Below are positions 53,763 through 62,784 of a stretch of DNA of 64,000 nt, one piece after another (positions within the stretch are counted from its first letter, which is position 1; the number at the start of each line of letters is the position of its first letter). Source of the stretch: Paraburkholderia phenazinium (lineage in GTDB: Bacteria > Pseudomonadota > Gammaproteobacteria > Burkholderiales > Burkholderiaceae); contig NZ_FSRM01000002.1 in assembly GCF_900141745.1 (NCBI RefSeq), positions 1,240,001-1,304,000 on the forward strand, in the 5' to 3' direction. The notes below the pieces were generated by a model. That model searched no databases. It was not told where the DNA came from and saw only the letters and a list, made by a program, of their open reading frames with translations. A program made the translations under genes and the position numbers.

Positions 53763-54740
53763 TCAGAACGACTCGCCAACCATCTCTTCGCTCTTGCGCC
53801 AGAGTGCGTCAGCATTCGCAACGTCGAGAGCGTAGCGGCGAACGCCCTCGCTGACGGGCGTGATGACAACATCGTCCGCCACGACTTCGCTTACGTGGCA
53901 GTTTTCGCAATATCTGCCTCCCACGTCTTCGGCTGCCGCCACCGCCGCGGCCCATACCGAAGTCGCCGCACCCTGCGGGATCGTCTTGAACTGGAACGGT
54001 CCTTTCCCCTCCGATGCCAGCTGACTGTTGATCCTGTCCACGAGTGCAGTCAGCTGGCTCTCGTCCATATGGCGGGCCAGCTCCGTGTGAATCCCGCCAG
54101 GATGAACAGCGGCTGCCCGCACGCCGCGCGCGCGATGTCGCTGATCGAAAGCAACCGCGAAGAGGATGTTCGCGGTCTTGGAGCGGCCGTAGGCGAGAAA
54201 CGGCTCGTAAGGCGTACGCTCAAAGCCGGGATCGTCGATATCCACGTCCGCGAAACGGTGCCCGGATGACGCCAGTGCGACCACTCGACCACCAGACGGA
54301 ATCAGCGACGCCAGGCGATTCACGAGCACGAAATGCCCCAGATGATTCGTGCCGAATTGCGTCTCGAATCCGTCTGCGGTTTTGCCGAAGGGCGTCGCCA
54401 TTACGCCGGCATTCGTAATGATGACGTCGAGCGGTTTGCCCTCGGCCAATAGCTTGTCGGCGCAAGCCCGGACGCTCCCGAGGCTTGCGAGGTCGAGTTC
54501 GACCAGGTCGATACTGCCGCCTGCCGCGGCGGCATCGCGCCGCGCTTCGGCAATCGCCAGCTCCGCTTTTGCCAGGTCTCTGGCCGCCCCGATCACGCTC
54601 GCTCCGTGCGCTGCAAGCGCCCGGGCGGTCTCCACACCGAGTCCCGCCGAAACACCAGTGACAAGAATTCGCTTGCCGTGAAGATCGACGCCTGCAAGCA
54701 CGTCGTCTGTCGTTGAAGTTGCTCCAAATTTCTCAGCCAT
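53763..54740 (-). CDS. Short-chain dehydrogenase/reductase
   Basis: A 325-residue SDR of the retinol-dehydrogenase-like branch. It has the cofactor motif TGVSAGLGVETARAL, NAGVM, an NHLGHF segment, and the catalytic Tyr-x-x-x-Lys in YGRSKTAN. It probably uses NADP(H) on an alcohol or carbonyl. Start ATG 54740 has a GGAGAAGCGGAA ribosome region. It is divergent from a TetR gene, and two palindromes lie between them, so it is very likely repressed by that regulator, a common arrangement for xenobiotic reductases. Confidence 0.9.
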   Translation of the reverse strand: MAEKFGATSTTDDVLAGVDLHGKRILVTGVSAGLGVETARALAAHGASVIGAARDLAKAELAIAEARRDAAAAGGSIDLVELDLASLGSVRACADKLLAEGKPLDVIITNAGVMATPFGKTADGFETQFGTNHLGHFVLVNRLASLIPSGGRVVALASSGHRFADVDIDDPGFERTPYEPFLAYGRSKTANILFAVAFDQRHRARGVRAAAVHPGGIHTELARHMDESQLTALVDRINSQLASEGKGPFQFKTIPQGAATSVWAAAVAAAEDVGGRYCENCHVSEVVADDVVITPVSEGVRRYALDVANADALWRKSEEMVGESF

Positions 54741-54792
54741 TTCCGCTTCTCCATCACAATAGCGTTGACGCCATTCCCCGTCCGGGATAAAA

Positions 54793-54841
54793 CGGAGACT
54801 CTCTCCGCTTTTTTCAGTATATCAACCGGAGAAATTCTCCG
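54793..54841. promoter_or_regulatory. Paired TetR operators between SDR and TetR genes
   Basis: Two inverted repeats with the same half-site: CGGAGA-CTC-TCTCCG (54793-54807) and CGGAGAA-A-TTCTCCG (54827-54841), centres 34 bp apart. Between them lies T-rich sequence with TATATC, a likely -10 region. They sit in the 122-base gap of the divergent SDR/TetR pair, so one bound dimer each could silence both genes. Confidence 0.75.
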
Positions 54842-54862
54842 CTTGCAAGGATTCAACCTGCA

Positions 54863-55441
54863 GTGAGTCACTCGACGCCGAAAGAACGAAAGCCCCGGGC
54901 CGACGCGCTACGCAATCGCGAGCGCATCCTCGAAGAAGCAAAAACGGCGTTTACGCACGCGGGAAGCGACGTCAGTCTCGACGACGTGGCACGTCAGGCG
55001 GGCGTCGGCGTAGGCACGGTCTACCGGCACTTTCCCACGCGTGAGGCGCTGCTGGAGAGTGTCTACCGTGCTGAGGTGGGCAAGCTTGCGGAGGAGGCGC
55101 GAAGGATGACCGAGTCTTTGCCTCCGCTTGATGCGTTGCGATCCTGGATGATGCTTTTCGTCGACTACATCGCCACCAAAAAGATCATCGCGCCTGCATT
55201 GAACTCAATCGTGGGAGGGTCGACGAAGCTGTTCGAATCGTCCGGGGCCCAGATCAAGGACGCGATCCAGTCGCTTGTGACGCGCGCCGTGGACAGCGGC
55301 GACATTCGCGCTGACCTCGTGCCGCTGGATCTGCTGCGCGCTCTCGTGGGCGTTTCCAACGTCGCGTCTGCGCCGGACTGGCAGCAAAGCGCGAAAAGAC
55401 TGGTTGACATACTTCTGCTCGGATCGCGGCCGCCGGGCTAG
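54863..55441 (+). CDS. TetR-family repressor of the SDR gene
   Basis: A 192-residue regulator starting at GTG 54863 with AAGGA about 10 bases upstream. The helix-turn-helix is clear: ADALRNRERILEEAKTAFTHAGSDVSLDDVARQAGVGVGTVYRHFPTREALLE at residues 12-65. The rest resembles the small TetR_C domains that bind hydrophobic ligands. The promoter region contains two palindromes that match the expected repressor size. It probably represses itself and the divergent SDR gene. Confidence 0.92.
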   Translation: MSHSTPKERKPRADALRNRERILEEAKTAFTHAGSDVSLDDVARQAGVGVGTVYRHFPTREALLESVYRAEVGKLAEEARRMTESLPPLDALRSWMMLFVDYIATKKIIAPALNSIVGGSTKLFESSGAQIKDAIQSLVTRAVDSGDIRADLVPLDLLRALVGVSNVASAPDWQQSAKRLVDILLLGSRPPG

Positions 55442-55531
55442 TTTTTGCAGTCGACCTCTGGCGTCGGTCCGGAAATCGTCACAATAGCGGCCCACAATAG
55501 CGCACCCCCAATCCCTCCGAATCGACATCAG

Positions 55532-55903
55532 ATGAACAGATCAATGGCCGCGGCCTTGCTTATGACAGTTTGCTCCATCGCACACGCGAGTCCGGCGTCC
55601 GATATCAACAATGGATTTCTCACGGGCAAATCCTTTCAAAGCGGAAGCCAATCGATGCGTACCGCTTACGTGATTGGTGTGCTCGACGGTTTCTCTTACG
55701 CTCCTGTCTTTGGCGCGCCAGATGCGAAGATCGAGAAACTTCGGCAGTGCATTGGAACGATGCATGCCGACGCGCGACAAGTGGGCACCATTGTCGATAA
55801 GTACCTCGAAGCAAATCCCGATTCGTTGAGTCTGCAGATGCAGCCGATCGTCCTGCGCGCGATGCGGCAGGTTTGCGCGACTCATGGCATGACGGTCGAC
55901 TGA
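55532..55903 (+). CDS. Small exported protein, Rap1a/Tai-like
   Basis: A 123-residue protein from ATG 55532. Residues 1-20 form a Sec signal (MAAALLMTVCSIAHA-SP). The mature part has YVIGVLDGF, a first Cys in LRQCIG, then VGTIVDKYLEANPDSLSLQ and a second Cys in MRQVCA. That spacing of Gly-Val-x-Asp, Cys, VxxYLxxNP and Cys is reminiscent of Rap1a/Tai-family periplasmic proteins, some of which are immunity proteins to type VI effectors. No effector is next to it, so it may be an unrelated member. It lies 90 bases after the TetR gene on the same strand. Confidence 0.6.
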   Translation: MNRSMAAALLMTVCSIAHASPASDINNGFLTGKSFQSGSQSMRTAYVIGVLDGFSYAPVFGAPDAKIEKLRQCIGTMHADARQVGTIVDKYLEANPDSLSLQMQPIVLRAMRQVCATHGMTVD

Positions 55904-56070
55904 AAGGCTGCCGGCCAATTCGACCAGCGAACGACGCCGATCAGTCGGTGAATACGTACTGACCGGCCACTTTCCTGGCGCCTATAAAAGCAAAGCGCGG
56001 GAATAAGCGCTGGCGGACAAACCATACGTACGCGACGATCCGCGTGCTTGCGGTCGCCGGCTCGTGATTA

Positions 56071-57624
56071 TTAGCTAGCGAGTTTGAAAACCGAGACGAC
56101 TTGTACCAGCTCGTGAGACTGACTGCGCAGGCTGCTGGCCGCGGCCGCCATTTGTTCCACCAGCGCTGCGTTCTGCTGGGTCGCCTCGTCCATCTGCGTG
56201 ACAGCCTCACCGACCTGAGCGACGCCCAACGATTGTTCGTTGCTGGCGGCACTGATCTCACCCATGGTATCGGTGACGTGGCGAATGGAACGGACGACTT
56301 CGGACATGGTGAGACCGGCCTGCTCGACCTGGGCCGAGCCTTGTGCGACGCGTTCCACGCTGGCGTTGATAAGCTTTTTGATTTCCTTGGCGGCATCGGC
56401 GGAACGCGCGGCCAGGCTGCGCACTTCGTTGGCTACTACCGCGAAGCCACGGCCTTGCTCGCCGGCCCGGGCTGACTCCACCGCTGCGTTCAGGGCGAGG
56501 ATGTTGGTCTGGAAGGCAATGCCATCAATCACGCCAATGATGTCGGCGATTTTCCTGGAGCTGTCGTTGATACCCTTCATGGTCTCCACGACCTGGTTGA
56601 CGACTTCGCCACACTGGATGGCGACTGTGGAGGTGTTCATGGCCAACTGGTTCGCCTGACGGGCGTTGTCGGCGTTCTGGCGCACGGTGGAGCCGAGCTC
56701 TTCCATGGAGGCGGCGGTTTGTTCCAGGGCGCTGGCCTGACTTTCCGTGCGAGCGCTGAGGTCGTCGTTGCCTTGCGCGATTTCGGCGCTGGCAGTGGCC
56801 ACGTTTTCCGATCCGGAGCGCACGTTGGAGACAACGCGCACCAGGCTGCTTTGCATGTCTCTCAGGCTGCTGAGCAACTGGCCGACTTCGTCGGTGCTTT
56901 GATTGTCGATACGGGCGGTCAAATCGCCTTCGGCGACCTGACGGGCCACCGCGGAGGCCTTCACCAGCGGCCTGGTGATACTCCCAGAGATGAGCCACGC
57001 GCACACCACGCTCAGCAGCAGGCTGACCACTCCCAAAGCAATCATCAGCGTGCGGCTGAACTGGTAGTTGGCGTCGATCTGCGTTGCTACCGTGTCAATT
57101 TCCTCGCGCTGATGGTTCACCAGGGCATCAATTTTCGTCACGAAGAGCCGGGAGGCCGGTATGAACTTTTGCTCCAGCACCTGGTTCGCCTCGTCGGCTT
57201 TGCCCGCCTTTTTCAGCGCGTAGATCTCGTCGCGGGTAGAAATGAAAATCTTGCGCTGTTCGCCAATGGCGGCAAACAAGGACTTTTCCTCGTCCGAACT
57301 CATCAAAGCTTCTATCGACTTTTGCAACGCTCCCGACACCTTGGACGAAGCTGCGGCTTCCTCCACGAAGTAACTGGCGAGGCTTGGGTCAGCGCTCTTG
57401 GCGATCGCGGTTGTGCGGGTGACAGCGGTATTGATGTTGCGCGACCAGTCGTTGATAAGCCGCTCGGTCCGGATTGGACTGGCAACCATATCGCGGGTTG
57501 CCTGCGCCACAGACGAGAGGCGCGCAAGCCCTATGACGATGCTGATCAACGACATGATCAATACCAGCACAAAACCGGCACCCAGTCGTTTGGCGATGGG
57601 CAAGTTGGACATAAAGGTCGGCAT
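56071..57624 (-). CDS. Methyl-accepting chemotaxis protein
   Basis: A 517-residue chemoreceptor. I use ATG 57624, with GAAGAAA upstream; TTG 57639 is possible. A first membrane helix spans about residues 10-35, a four-helix-bundle periplasmic sensor follows, then a second helix ([23 protein letters not shown]), HAMP and the signalling domain with the highly conserved hairpin tip [29 protein letters not shown]. It ends VFKLAS without the CheR-docking pentapeptide. The neighbouring porins and transporters suggest it senses a nutrient, but the ligand cannot be told. A sigma-28-like promoter lies upstream. Confidence 0.93.
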   Translation of the reverse strand: MPTFMSNLPIAKRLGAGFVLVLIMSLISIVIGLARLSSVAQATRDMVASPIRTERLINDWSRNINTAVTRTTAIAKSADPSLASYFVEEAAASSKVSGALQKSIEALMSSDEEKSLFAAIGEQRKIFISTRDEIYALKKAGKADEANQVLEQKFIPASRLFVTKIDALVNHQREEIDTVATQIDANYQFSRTLMIALGVVSLLLSVVCAWLISGSITRPLVKASAVARQVAEGDLTARIDNQSTDEVGQLLSSLRDMQSSLVRVVSNVRSGSENVATASAEIAQGNDDLSARTESQASALEQTAASMEELGSTVRQNADNARQANQLAMNTSTVAIQCGEVVNQVVETMKGINDSSRKIADIIGVIDGIAFQTNILALNAAVESARAGEQGRGFAVVANEVRSLAARSADAAKEIKKLINASVERVAQGSAQVEQAGLTMSEVVRSIRHVTDTMGEISAASNEQSLGVAQVGEAVTQMDEATQQNAALVEQMAAAASSLRSQSHELVQVVSVFKLAS

Positions 57625-57692
57625 AGTGGCTTTCTTCAATGACTAAAGGGCGAAGATGCCCATTAGCGGTTTCGGAGTTCGGTCACTACAGG

Positions 57693-57719
57693 TATACGGC
57701 TGAAACGGCGGAGACTGAA
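57693..57719 (-). promoter_or_regulatory. Possible sigma-28 (FliA) promoter of the chemoreceptor gene
   Basis: On the minus strand TTCAGTCT, an 11-base spacer and GCCGTATA partly match the FliA consensus TAAAGTTT-N11-GCCGATAA (five of eight matches in each half). It is about 70 bases upstream of the chemoreceptor start. The match is imperfect. Confidence 0.35.
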
Positions 57720-57880
57720 GGTGCTATCCATAGGGTGTTGCTGAAACTGATGTAGGGATATCCTGATGTGACGAACCATGCATGATTCGCTAACGGACAC
57801 CAGTCTGGTGTATGCGTGGTCGCCGCGTGTAACGTCAACTGTTCGGCTGGTCCTTGACCGCTTCGATTTTCCCGATTTCT

Positions 57881-57932
57881 GCGAAAGAGATTCCCCTTTC
57901 GGCTCTATGTCTCCATCGTTGACGAATATACA
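57881..57932 (+). promoter_or_regulatory. Second shared regulatory element, copy E
   Basis: GCGAAAGAGATTCCC (57881-57895), then GCTCT (57902-57906), and a -10-like TATACA at 57927-57932. The same three blocks at identical spacing precede the intradiol dioxygenase gene (copy F at 60777). In this copy GAAAG and CTTTC form a 5-bp dyad. The next recognised gene is the porin at 58294, so the leader would be about 355 bases. Within the 669-base gap 57625-58293 there is also a 59-codon ORF (57961-58140) that I do not trust. Confidence 0.6.
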
Positions 57933-58149
57933 CTCGGGCCAGAGTCAAACGAGAACGACGATGGAGACGCGCCTTACCGCAAGCAGCCCCAGCTTGGCGA
58001 TCCCCCTGTCCTTCGACCAACCGCACTCAGCGAACGCGTTCAGCAACCGCCTGGATCTTGTTGTTGTCGAACGGCTAGCAACTGCAACAAGCGAGCGCAA
58101 CTTAACCAGCAGGATAGTCGGCAGACCTGATTTTCTTTGAACCGGATTC

Positions 58150-58196
58150 GGGAGAGCGTGGCATCTCCGTGCGAGTCGCTGATGGCACGCTCTCCC
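58150..58196. repeat. Inverted repeat upstream of the second porin
   Basis: A perfect 11-bp inverted repeat, GGGAGAGCGTG / CACGCTCTCCC, with a 25-base loop, inside the long leader predicted between promoter E and the porin. No T-run follows. It could be a partial terminator or a regulatory RNA hairpin. Confidence 0.5.
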
Positions 58197-58293
58197 ACCT
58201 GGATCTGAAATTGCCGGCAGCATCAAATCGCCGTAGTCAGGTTTCCATTGGACCGGCGATTAAAATAGTAGTACTACATATATAGGAGATGTG

Positions 58294-59478
58294 ATGAGGA
58301 AGGTTCTGATTGGGATGTTTGCAATGACAGCGGCGGCGTCGGCGACTGCACAAAGCAGCGTCACGCTGTATGGCATCGTAGACAACGGGATCGCATACGA
58401 GACCGGTATGCCGAAGGGGCACGTGTTCGGCGCAGAGAGCGGGGGATGGGCCCAGTCGAGATTTGGCCTCAAGGGCGCAGAAGATATCGGCGGCGGTACC
58501 CAGACCATTTTCCACCTTGAGTCTCGCCTCAACACAGTCAACGGTAGCTTTGCCAACGGCAGCTTCTTCGAGGGGCAGGCGACCGTTGGTTTGCATAACG
58601 ACACGTGGGGTCAAGTGAAGTTAGGCAATATGGGCTCGGCTGAAATCAGCCAGTATTCGGGCGATGTCGATCCTCAACAGACCGAGAAATATGCGATCGG
58701 TACACTGGTGCGTGGCCGGATCTTTTCGCAGGCGGGTAACGGCATAGAGTATCTGTCGCCGCTGGTAGGCGGGTTCACGGTGCAAGGCCAATACGACCTG
58801 ACAAACTCGACGAAATGGAACTCCGGAAGTCCGGGAAGCGCACCAGGCCAGTTGGGAACCTCAAGCGGCTTGGGTAGTGCGCAGGGGAGAACGGACGGCA
58901 TCAAGCTTTCGTATCAGACCGGCAGCCTTTTCTGGCAGGCGACATACGATGAGGTGCGCGATCCTAACGGCCAGTTCAGCAATGTGTACCTGGCCTCGCG
59001 CTCGATCCTCACGGGTGGAACGTACGCAATTGGCCCGGTCGTAGCGTTCATCGGCTATCAGCACCTCAGCGCACCCGATGCGTCCAATGCCGGATACTAT
59101 GGGACGGCCACTCCAAGCACGCTGCCGGCAGGCACATCGCTGCCGACAGCGGTCAATCACGAGTGGCTTGGGGCGATCTGGCACACGACGACGGCGCTTT
59201 CGGTCACCGGTGCGGTTTACCACGCCAATGCCAACCGGGGTAATGGCAACGCGACGCTATACACACTGGGTACGAACTATTCGCTCTCGAAGCGCACGCT
59301 TCTGTATACCGAGCTCGGTTACGTCCGCAACAGTTCGACGTCCAACCTTGGGCTCGACAGTGGGCTGTACGGTGCGAACAGCAACGACGACCCGACGAAC
59401 AGCAACGCGTCCAGCACCAACCCGAACTATGGCAAGAGCCAGTTCGGCGTAATCGCAGGTGTCGCCACCCAGTTCTAG
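58294..59478 (+). CDS. Gram-negative porin (Burkholderia type), second copy
   Basis: A 394-residue porin from ATG 58294 with AGGAG 5 bases upstream; the preceding GTG is too close to the ribosome site. The signal peptide ends ATA-QSSVTLYGIVDNG. Barrel landmarks are RFGLKGAEDIGGGT, FEGQATVGLHNDTWGQVKLG and a C-terminal GVIAGVATQF ending in Phe. It is longer than the porin at 20302 and has an Asn/Ser-rich loop near the end (NSNDDPTNSNASS). A perfect palindrome, GTAGTACTAC, lies just before its ribosome site (58268-58277). It probably serves uptake for the neighbouring dioxygenase cluster. Confidence 0.92.
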   Translation: MRKVLIGMFAMTAAASATAQSSVTLYGIVDNGIAYETGMPKGHVFGAESGGWAQSRFGLKGAEDIGGGTQTIFHLESRLNTVNGSFANGSFFEGQATVGLHNDTWGQVKLGNMGSAEISQYSGDVDPQQTEKYAIGTLVRGRIFSQAGNGIEYLSPLVGGFTVQGQYDLTNSTKWNSGSPGSAPGQLGTSSGLGSAQGRTDGIKLSYQTGSLFWQATYDEVRDPNGQFSNVYLASRSILTGGTYAIGPVVAFIGYQHLSAPDASNAGYYGTATPSTLPAGTSLPTAVNHEWLGAIWHTTTALSVTGAVYHANANRGNGNATLYTLGTNYSLSKRTLLYTELGYVRNSSTSNLGLDSGLYGANSNDDPTNSNASSTNPNYGKSQFGVIAGVATQF

Positions 59479-59523
59479 GAGACACGCAAGGGTTCATGTC
59501 GCGGTGGCGGTCACATCTGGTTT

Positions 59524-59556
59524 GCCTGACGGAAAACCCTTTCCGTCAGGCGTTTT
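59524..59556 (+). terminator. Rho-independent terminator of the second porin
   Basis: A perfect 12-bp stem GCCTGACGGAAA / TTTCCGTCAGGC with loop ACCC, followed by GTTTTG. It lies 45 bases after the porin stop. The rest of the gap up to 59808 shows nothing further than a likely LysR-gene promoter. Confidence 0.82.
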
Positions 59557-59808
59557 GCCGCGTATTCGCCCCATGAAGATGGCGACACCGCTGACGCGGG
59601 CCGGAATGGGAGAAAATTCCTGAGGTGTTTTTGATGTGTTTCCGCTGCCCCGGCGATGGTTCCTGGGGCTATGCTTGGCCTATAAATGGAGAGAGACACT
59701 GTGCAAGGCAGTTTATCCGGCATTGCGCGAGCGATCGCATTGGGGCAGGCAGATGAAATCGAAGCCACCCAAGGCCACCGCAGCAATTGCATTCCGAGCT
59801 GATAAGAG

Positions 59809-60723
59809 ATGGATCAGTTCAAGGAACTACGGCTTTTTGTCGAGGTTGCCGAGTCGGGCAGCATAAGCCGCGCCGCGGAGGTCGTGGACCTTTCCATCTC
59901 TGCGGCAAGCCGGTACCTGATCGCGCTGGAAACCCGGCTTGGCGTCCAGCTCGTGCGCAGGACGACACGCAATCTTTATCTCACGCAAGCTGGGGCAGAG
60001 TTCCATCGACGTTGTAAGTCCATACTCGCAGATCTGGGTGAAGCCGAGTCGGTTATCAAGGAGGCGACAGTTCGACCGAGTGGCGTACTGCGTGTTACTG
60101 CATCGCTCTCGTTCTGCATGCTGCACGTTGCACCGATGCTTCCGGAATTTACAGCGCGTTATCCAGACATTACGGTAGATGTGGTGGCGGCGAATCGCTA
60201 CCACGACATCATTGAGAATGGCATCGACGTCGCCATCCGTACCAAGGTTCTTGAAGCAGACAGCAACATAACGGTGAAGCGGCTTGCCTCGACCCGGCGA
60301 ATATTGGCCGCGGCTCCTTCGTATCTCGAAGCAAATGGCTCGCCACGCCTTCCCGCGGAACTGACCCGGCACAAGATATTGAATTATGCACTCGCCGACA
60401 ATCCGCGCGAGCTCGCATTTTGCCGAACGGGCGAATCGGTCCTCGTCAAGGTCAAGCCTCTCCTCGAATCCAACGACGGCCAGATATTGCGGGTCGCGGC
60501 CCTCGACGGCCTGGGCATCCTCGTGCAGCCCAAGTACATCGTCTACGACGACCTCAAAGCCGGCCGCCTCGTCCCTGTGCTGAATGACTGGGATTTGCCG
60601 CGGCTGACGATCAACATTGCCTTTCAGACACGCGCGCATATGCCGGTGAAGGTTCGGCTGTTTATCGATGCACTCGTCGAGCGGTTTCAGCAGAACGAGT
60701 ACGAGCGTCACTGGACAGCGTAA
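59809..60723 (+). CDS. LysR-family transcriptional regulator
   Basis: A 304-residue LysR protein from ATG 59809; the ribosome site is weak. The helix-turn-helix is FKELRLFVEVAESGSISRAAEVVDLSISAASRYLIALETRLGVQL (residues 3-47), followed by VRRTTRNLYLTQAGAEF, and the co-inducer domain starts near residue 90 (GVLRVTASLSFCMLHVAPMLPEF). It is of the type common in aromatic catabolism. It lies between the two copies of the second shared element and directly upstream of the dioxygenase gene, so it is the natural candidate to bind both. Confidence 0.88.
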   Translation: MDQFKELRLFVEVAESGSISRAAEVVDLSISAASRYLIALETRLGVQLVRRTTRNLYLTQAGAEFHRRCKSILADLGEAESVIKEATVRPSGVLRVTASLSFCMLHVAPMLPEFTARYPDITVDVVAANRYHDIIENGIDVAIRTKVLEADSNITVKRLASTRRILAAAPSYLEANGSPRLPAELTRHKILNYALADNPRELAFCRTGESVLVKVKPLLESNDGQILRVAALDGLGILVQPKYIVYDDLKAGRLVPVLNDWDLPRLTINIAFQTRAHMPVKVRLFIDALVERFQQNEYERHWTA

Positions 60724-60776
60724 TAGTCACGTGGCCAGGGTAATCCCGGCTGCTCTTTCCCAGTTTCCCATTCATC

Positions 60777-60828
60777 GCGAAAGAGATTCCCTTTTTAGCT
60801 CTGTTTTGCCGGCTGCGGGGAATATAGA
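60777..60828 (+). promoter_or_regulatory. Second shared regulatory element, copy F
   Basis: GCGAAAGAGATTCCC (60777-60791), GCTCT (60798-60802) and -10-like TATAGA (60823-60828), with block-to-block distance from the first to the TATA block of 46 bases, equal to copy E. It lies 42 bases upstream of the dioxygenase start. Its position suits a LysR-activated promoter. Confidence 0.65.
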
Positions 60829-60869
60829 CTCGTCTCAAAGCGGTACGAAAACATTGAAGGAGACGCTCC

Positions 60870-61793
60870 ATGCAATCTGCAGCACCCTCTGAATCGCCAT
60901 CCCCATCGCCGTATTTCGATGAAACGCACTCGGCCGACGTCGTCAACGCGCGCATGGCGCCGAATGTCGACGAACGGCTGCGGCAGGTCATGACAGTTCT
61001 GGTCAAGCATCTGCATGCAGCGGTGAAGGAGATCGAGCCGACGCATGAAGAATGGTTCACCGCCATCCAGTTCCTGACTGAAACCGGTCATATGTGTACC
61101 GACTGGCGCCAGGAGTACATCCTGCTGTCGGACATCCTGGGTGTCTCGATGCTCGTCGACGCGATCAATCATCGCCGGCCGAGCGGAGCGACACCCAACA
61201 CGATTCTCGGCCCGTTCTATGTTGCGAATTCGCCGGAGTACGAAAACGGCGCCAACATCTGTCTCGACGGAAAGGGCGAACCTCTGGTCGTAGCCGGGCG
61301 TGTGACGGACATTGACGGCACACCGATTCCGAACGCGAAGCTCGAAGTCTGGCAGACCAATGACGATGGCTTCTACGACGTGCAGCAAAAAGGGATTCAG
61401 CCCGATTCGAATTTGCGTGGCGCATTTACTTCGGATGCGGAGGGGCGCTACTGGTTCAAGTCCGTCAAGCCGCGCCACTATCCGATTCCGTCGGACGGCC
61501 CGGTCGGCAAACTCCTTGGCGCAATGGGGCGCCACCCGAATCGTGCGGCCCACCTCCATTTCATTGTGACCGCGCCGGGCTATGAGCCCGTCATTACCCA
61601 CATCTTCACGCCGGACTGCCCGTACCTTCCTGAGGACGCGGTCTTCGGCGTCAAGCGTGAACTCATCGCCGAATTCAACAAGGTTGACGACCCGGAAGCC
61701 GCCAGGCGTGTCGGGTTCTCATCACCGTTCTGGTCTGTGTCGTGGGACTTCACGCTCGCAACGTCTACCAGGCCCACGCGGCCAACCCCGTAA
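60870..61793 (+). CDS. Intradiol ring-cleavage dioxygenase (catechol/hydroxyquinol 1,2-type)
   Basis: A 307-residue protein with AGGAG before its ATG. An all-helical N-terminal domain (about residues 30-105) is followed by the intradiol beta-sandwich with TILGPFYVAN. Predicted Fe(III) ligands at the family spacing are Tyr169, Tyr204, His228 and His230 (AAHLHF). These enzymes open catechol or hydroxyquinol between the hydroxyls, giving muconates or maleylacetate; the N-terminal domain fits the hydroxyquinol/catechol group rather than protocatechuate 3,4-dioxygenase. Its operon partners are sugar-type enzymes, which is unusual for this family. Confidence 0.88.
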   Translation: MQSAAPSESPSPSPYFDETHSADVVNARMAPNVDERLRQVMTVLVKHLHAAVKEIEPTHEEWFTAIQFLTETGHMCTDWRQEYILLSDILGVSMLVDAINHRRPSGATPNTILGPFYVANSPEYENGANICLDGKGEPLVVAGRVTDIDGTPIPNAKLEVWQTNDDGFYDVQQKGIQPDSNLRGAFTSDAEGRYWFKSVKPRHYPIPSDGPVGKLLGAMGRHPNRAAHLHFIVTAPGYEPVITHIFTPDCPYLPEDAVFGVKRELIAEFNKVDDPEAARRVGFSSPFWSVSWDFTLATSTRPTRPTP

Positions 61794-61860
61794 CCGTTTT
61801 GGCACGCGGGAGCGTGTGCCGTCGACGAACCGATGAAACTGAGAAACAGGAGTACTACAC

Positions 61861-62742
61861 ATGAGCGCGAAGAAAATTGAACTGCTGGCGGCATACTGGA
61901 CCATTGCGGGCGACGTCTATCCGTGTGGCCCGGTCGAAGTCAGCCCGTTCCCGCTGCGAGATCGTTGCGAAGCGGCATCGCGTGCTGGCTGGAGCGGCGT
62001 CGGCCTCATCCTCGATGACCTCGAGCATAGCGTCGAGAAATACGGACTCTCTGGCGTCAAGCGTATTCTGGACGACACCGGCATGAAGTACTTCGAGCTC
62101 GAAATTCTCATGGACTGGTACCTCGATGGCGAGGCGCGTGTCAAATCGGATAATTTCCGTCGCCGTGTCATCGAGCTGGGCGGCGAGCTTGGCATGCGCA
62201 ATCTGAAGATCGGCGCGAGCCCCTTCGATGAAAGTCCGGCCGACTTTGCGCGCATGACCGACGAATTCGCGAAACTTTGCGAAGACGTCGCGACGGTTGG
62301 CGCGACGGTTGCAATCGAGTTCATGCCTTTCTCCCCCATCCGAAACATCGGGGAAGCGCTGAAGATTACTGAAGGTGCTGACCAGCCCAACGGTGGCCTG
62401 ATGGTCGACCACTGGCACGTAGCTCGCGGTGGCAGCCCCTATAGCGAAGTCGCCAAAATTCCGGCGCGCTTCATCACCGGTGTGGAACTGAACGACGTAG
62501 CCGCGCAGATCAAAGGGACGCTGTTCGAGGACTCGAGCTTTAACCGTCAGCTTTGTGGCGAAGGTGCTGGCGACTGTCCCGCCTTCATTGATGCTCTGCA
62601 ACAGGCGGGGTGCACGCTTCCTTATTACGGCGTGGAGCTTATCTCCGAGACGCACCGGAAGTTGCCGCTCGACGAGATGGCAAAGCGCGCCTATGACACT
62701 ACCGTCGCTCAGTTCTCGGAAAAAAGCGCGGCTTCCGTCTGA
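61861..62742 (+). CDS. Sugar-phosphate isomerase/epimerase-like TIM-barrel protein
   Basis: A 293-residue protein with AGGAG 9 bases before ATG 61861. It is of the xylose-isomerase-like (AP endonuclease family 2) fold, with acidic metal-ligand strands: LGMRNLKIGAS, VAIEFMPFSP, GLMVDHWHVARGG and TGVELNDVA. Family members include inosose isomerases/dehydratases, hydroxypyruvate isomerase and 3-dehydroshikimate dehydratases of the AsbF/QuiC type. The last could make protocatechuate for an aromatic pathway, while inosose enzymes would fit the oxidoreductase next door. The choice cannot be made by eye. Confidence 0.8.
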   Translation: MSAKKIELLAAYWTIAGDVYPCGPVEVSPFPLRDRCEAASRAGWSGVGLILDDLEHSVEKYGLSGVKRILDDTGMKYFELEILMDWYLDGEARVKSDNFRRRVIELGGELGMRNLKIGASPFDESPADFARMTDEFAKLCEDVATVGATVAIEFMPFSPIRNIGEALKITEGADQPNGGLMVDHWHVARGGSPYSEVAKIPARFITGVELNDVAAQIKGTLFEDSSFNRQLCGEGAGDCPAFIDALQQAGCTLPYYGVELISETHRKLPLDEMAKRAYDTTVAQFSEKSAASV

Positions 62743-62784
62743 CGCGCCTGACCTTAAACCCACAAAGTACTTCTGGAGACTCAC

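Noticed and set aside
57778..58140. A 120-codon plus-strand frame upstream of the second porin
   Set aside because: It contains the shared promoter element E, which indicates non-coding DNA. Its shorter version from 57961 has only a weak ribosome site, so I left it out.
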